DNA from: an uncultured Clostridia bacterium
GTDB lineage: Bacteria; Bacillota; Clostridia; Christensenellales; Borkfalkiaceae
Reading direction: 5' to 3'
Assembly (NCBI GenBank): GCA_958419945.1
Contig: CATZIC010000049.1
Span: forward strand, 1-14,415
DNA length: 14,415 nt
Numbering within the stretch: the stretch's first letter is position 1; each line of letters starts with the position of its first letter. The notes under the pieces were generated by a model. It searched no databases, was not told the origin of the DNA, and saw nothing but the letters and a program-made list of their open reading frames with translations. Positions 13,101 to 14,415 of the stretch are shown here, one piece after another. Made by a program: the position numbers and the translations under genes.

Positions 13101-13399
13101 GTTTCATTTTCGGGTTCTTCAAAATCTTCGGATTCTTCGGAAATTTCTTCGTTCCCAAACTCTGCTTCGGTTTCGTCGTTTTCAACTAATTCATCCGAAA
13201 CCGCTTCGTTTTGGAATTCTTCGTTTTCGAGCTCGTCCGAATCTTCCTCGAAATCTTCTTCTATTTCAGGTTCTGGCAAATAGGTAACGTTTAATGCTTG
13301 TACGCCGCCTTCCGTTAGCGTGCCATAGCCCCCTTTGCCCTTGCCGAATTTATGCTTTTTCTTGCTTGTATTCTTGCTTTGATAACGTTGTTTAGACAT
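10196..13399 (-). CDS. ftsZ: FtsZ with a giant N-terminal acidic and coiled-coil extension
   Basis: This 1067-residue protein carries a complete FtsZ at its C-terminal end: core about 641-950, GTP-binding GGGTGTG (738-744), T7 loop NLDFAD (N840, D842, D845), linker 951-1052, and C-terminal peptide SDVPSFVRRLFGKKN (1053-1067), which normally binds FtsA, SepF or ZipA. All catalytic residues I can check are present, so it should polymerise and hydrolyse GTP. Ahead of it lie a basic start (1-25, KKKHK), a Gly-rich link, about 330 acidic residues (42-374; I count 163 Asp/Glu and only two Lys/Arg in 41-374), and a charged helix (384-612) ending in 15 AELE repeats. FtsZ is usually about 350-450 residues. 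The start ATG has AAGGGG a few bases upstream, and no stop interrupts the frame, so the extension appears genuine. It follows ftsA by 36 bases in the same direction. Confidence 0.94.
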   Translation of the reverse strand: MSKQRYQSKNTSKKKHKFGKGKGGYGTLTEGGVQALNVTYLPEPEIEEDFEEDSDELENEEFQNEAVSDELVENDETEAEFGNEEISEESEDFEEPENETVSEELVENEDPEADETEEFEPEEPESEEEFEEEFEEADSDFEESEPVNLSYYDQPEDYQDTDSEREEAEDPYTSAPDYSDTDSQESEAENISNYTVYLNEDGEAELHLDTAVSEATVTDDYGYEESDSEELEQSEETEPEEIEKEEIEETELEETEEVYEEYEEPEQIEDSEESEDTEVLVETEESEEPEGYETEQFEAEETEEVTEEYEEPEEIPEVLEELETDNLGESEETEELEETEEPEQFDEIEEVTEETEVITEELQPETQEVEEVEAPKAIDQAELIRLAVERALKEREDAERAQKERAEKEEEKRREQAEREALMQREREEAARKEREEAQKQFELEILQKKQAFEEAMRLQQEELLRKERELQEKLNALEEARKQAELEQQRRQAELEEQRRLAELEAQRQAELEEQRRLAELEAQRQAELEEQRRLAELEEQRRQAELEAQRQAELEEQRRQAELEAQRQAELEAQRQAELEEQRRQAELEAQRQAELEEQRRQAELEAQRQAEANYYRTYENYEEADYSDTESMYSESNVAKIKVIGVGGAGSNAVNRMIELGVDTAEFVAVNTDKQALMLSLCDDRNKIQIGAGVTKGLGAGADPLVGEQSAEESKKALEEVVKGVDLLFIAAGMGGGTGTGAAPIVAKTAKDAGCVTVAVVTRPFHFEGKKREQNAKKGISNLSKYVDTIIIIPNDRLLEALPPDTPFVDALKYADDTLRQGICGIADLIATPSLINLDFADVRTILKNQGLAHMGVGKAKGENRVIEAVRQAVASPLLETTIEGAHGIILNVTGGKDLSMSQVKEAADRVQEIIDPTANIIFGMNVNPDLQEEIIITIIATGFDKRVDEEAPEQPRSEQPRPELPLREPVNRSGEEEYMSISKSRFDKAPSDQPFAPAYERERPYEPTFPERARPQEPVREMREPSFEEESDFPEDDLPETNVKPEKKSDVPSFVRRLFGKKN
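11564..11947 (-). repeat. 15-copy coding tandem repeat in ftsZ (AELE-x-QR-(R)-Q/L)
   Basis: Residues 485-612 of the FtsZ extension consist of 15 consecutive units of 8 or 9 residues (AELEAQRQ or AELEEQRRQ/L, first unit AELEQQRRQ), that is DNA units of 24 or 27 bases. Synonymous third-base differences show the array is not freshly copied, but the two unit types recur in mixed order, suggesting unequal exchange. Copy number probably varies between strains. It continues the charged helix that begins near residue 384. Confidence 0.92.
13061..13210 (-). repeat. Duplicated acidic module near the FtsZ N-terminus
   Basis: NEAVSDELVENDETEA (residues 64-79, bases 13163-13210) and NETVSEELVENEDPEA (98-113, bases 13061-13108) are 34 residues apart and similar at DNA level. 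The acidic region therefore grew at least partly by internal duplication. Confidence 0.7.
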
Positions 13400-13435
13400 A
13401 ACTTCCCCTTAATGTGACTATTTTTTGAGTGATTA

Positions 13436-14415
13436 TCAGTACAACTTTTTATTGAGTGCGTAATTTAAAACCGCAAGACAGGAACTGTCGTCGGGCTTGG
13501 ACATATACGCAATTTTCGGGCATACGATATTTACGGGCATTTCGATTCTTCCGGATAAATAGTCCGCACCGCCGCGAAGGTATGAAATTCCGCCGCCGGT
13601 AAGAGAAACCGCCACGTTATGCGGAAGCCTTACACGACTGTTTAAAATGGCTTTGTCGAAATCTTCGGCAATTTCGTCTATTACCGAACGTGTGATTTCG
13701 TTAGTTTCGGCAACGGAAAAGTTAAACTGGTTGTCTCCGCTTATTACTACGTAATTTCCGCTGTCGCCGTGAATGCTTAAATTGATTTTTCGTTTTAATC
13801 TTTCGGCAACGTCAAAATCCACGCCGAATTTATCGTAAAGATATGCGGTTATATTGCCGCCGCCTACGGGGAAAGCCTGCGTGAAAAGCGCACCGTCCCC
13901 CGATACTACGGTTAAAGTCGACGATAGATATCCTACGTCGAAAAGAATTTGCGTACTGCGCCTTTCTTCACGAGTGAAAAGCAAACTTCCTTCCGCCAAA
14001 GGTACGGGCAAAAAATGTACCTTTTTAACTTTTAGTTCTTCCATAAACCTGCGCATGGAATAAAGAAAATCCTTTCTTGCCGCGAATACGGATACGTATG
14101 AAGAAAGTGACGAAGTGCGTACCCCTATTACGTCGTCAACCCTTAAAGAGCCGTCGATGAAAAAGCAAACGCCGCTTCTTGAAATGATTTCATAATCGCC
14201 CGTGTCAAGCCCACGGCAGGCACCGTCGTAAAGTTCCTTTAATTCTTTATCCCCTATACGCCTTTTACGATTGTAAAAACTGCGCTGTTCGGTGTTGATT
14301 AAACGCAAAAATTGCCCCGGTACGCCGATAAAAACCTCGTCGAGGCGGGCTTTTGCCGAAGTGGATACGGCATTAAGCGCATCTTCCACCGCTTTATACA
14401 GTTTGGCTTCGTTGA
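13436..14415 (-). CDS. ftsA: FtsA-like cell-division ATPase (5' end beyond window), short C-terminus
   Basis: The frame is open to the right edge; upstream of a GTG at 14387-14389 it still reads NEAKLYKA, matching the FtsA helix before VFIGVPGQF, so the real start lies outside and roughly 55-60 residues are missing. The visible 326 residues hold the FtsA-specific 1C subdomain (about CFFIDGSLRVDDVIGV to KVHFLPVPLAEG) and the actin-fold phosphate motif ILFDVGYLSSTLTVVSGDG followed by FPVGGGNIT. FtsA tethers FtsZ to the membrane. Here the protein ends SSCLAVLNYALNKKLY, where other FtsA proteins continue with a linker and an amphipathic membrane-targeting helix; none is encoded after the TGA. It precedes ftsZ by 36 bases with no terminator, so the two form one operon. 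An FtsA paralogue or a diverged relative is possible. Confidence 0.82.
   Translation of the reverse strand, partial: NEAKLYKAVEDALNAVSTSAKARLDEVFIGVPGQFLRLINTEQRSFYNRKRRIGDKELKELYDGACRGLDTGDYEIISRSGVCFFIDGSLRVDDVIGVRTSSLSSYVSVFAARKDFLYSMRRFMEELKVKKVHFLPVPLAEGSLLFTREERRSTQILFDVGYLSSTLTVVSGDGALFTQAFPVGGGNITAYLYDKFGVDFDVAERLKRKINLSIHGDSGNYVVISGDNQFNFSVAETNEITRSVIDEIAEDFDKAILNSRVRLPHNVAVSLTGGGISYLRGGADYLSGRIEMPVNIVCPKIAYMSKPDDSSCLAVLNYALNKKLY

Noticed and set aside
12152..13189. Several long open frames on both strands within the acidic part of ftsZ
   Set aside because: They are by-products of low-complexity GAA/GAG-rich coding sequence. They have no ribosome binding sites and encode composition-biased products (Ser-rich, Phe-rich, Lys/Pro-rich).
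14387..14389. GTG as the start codon of the FtsA-like gene
   Set aside because: The frame continues upstream to the window edge, and the residues there (NEAKLYKA) continue a typical FtsA helix, so the gene is truncated by the window.

Overview
The window looks like a chromosomal segment of a low-to-mid GC Gram-positive (Clostridia-like) bacterium. The basis is AGGAGG-type ribosome binding sites, sigma-A style promoters, many strong intrinsic terminators, and the family content (MgtC/SapB, TypA, HIT, an MsbA/LmrA-type ABC half-transporter, ftsA-ftsZ). The genus cannot be named from sequence alone.

Layout. (1) 1-2672: a truncated LysR regulator reads leftward, divergent from a two-gene operon encoding a CPA2-type cation/proton antiporter and an MgtC/SapB membrane protein whose reading frames overlap by 8 bases. 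(2) 2717-5983: a leftward block with a HIT-family protein, tRNA-Pro(CGG), a GNAT acetyltransferase and an ABC exporter. The acetyltransferase starts one base after the exporter stops, so those two are an operon. (3) 6042-8096: typA/bipA with its own promoter and terminator, divergent from the exporter. (4) 8130-9886: a more AT-rich accessory cassette. A small XRE repressor diverges from a zinc-ribbon protein, a lipoprotein and a two-helix membrane protein. Two near-identical palindromes, ATACA-N4-TGTAT, lie in the shared promoter region. (5) 9811-10195: a gene-free convergent intergenic region full of inverted repeats, with a terminator, a long hairpin, a REP-like palindrome, a second terminator and a 20-bp tandem repeat. 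(6) 10196-14415: leftward ftsA (5' end cut by the window edge) followed by ftsZ.

The most unusual object is the ftsZ gene. It encodes 1067 residues rather than about 350-450. A complete and apparently functional FtsZ (GTPase core about 641-950, linker, C-terminal peptide) follows a 640-residue extension. That extension has a short basic N-terminus, about 330 residues that are half Asp/Glu, and about 230 residues of predicted charged helix, including 15 tandem copies of an AELE-x-QR-(R)-Q/L unit. The upstream FtsA-like protein ends right after its actin-like fold and seems to lack the usual C-terminal membrane-targeting helix. Together these suggest that Z-ring attachment and spacing are arranged differently in this lineage. 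The second candidate system is the XRE/zinc-ribbon/lipoprotein/membrane-protein cassette, whose function I do not recognise.
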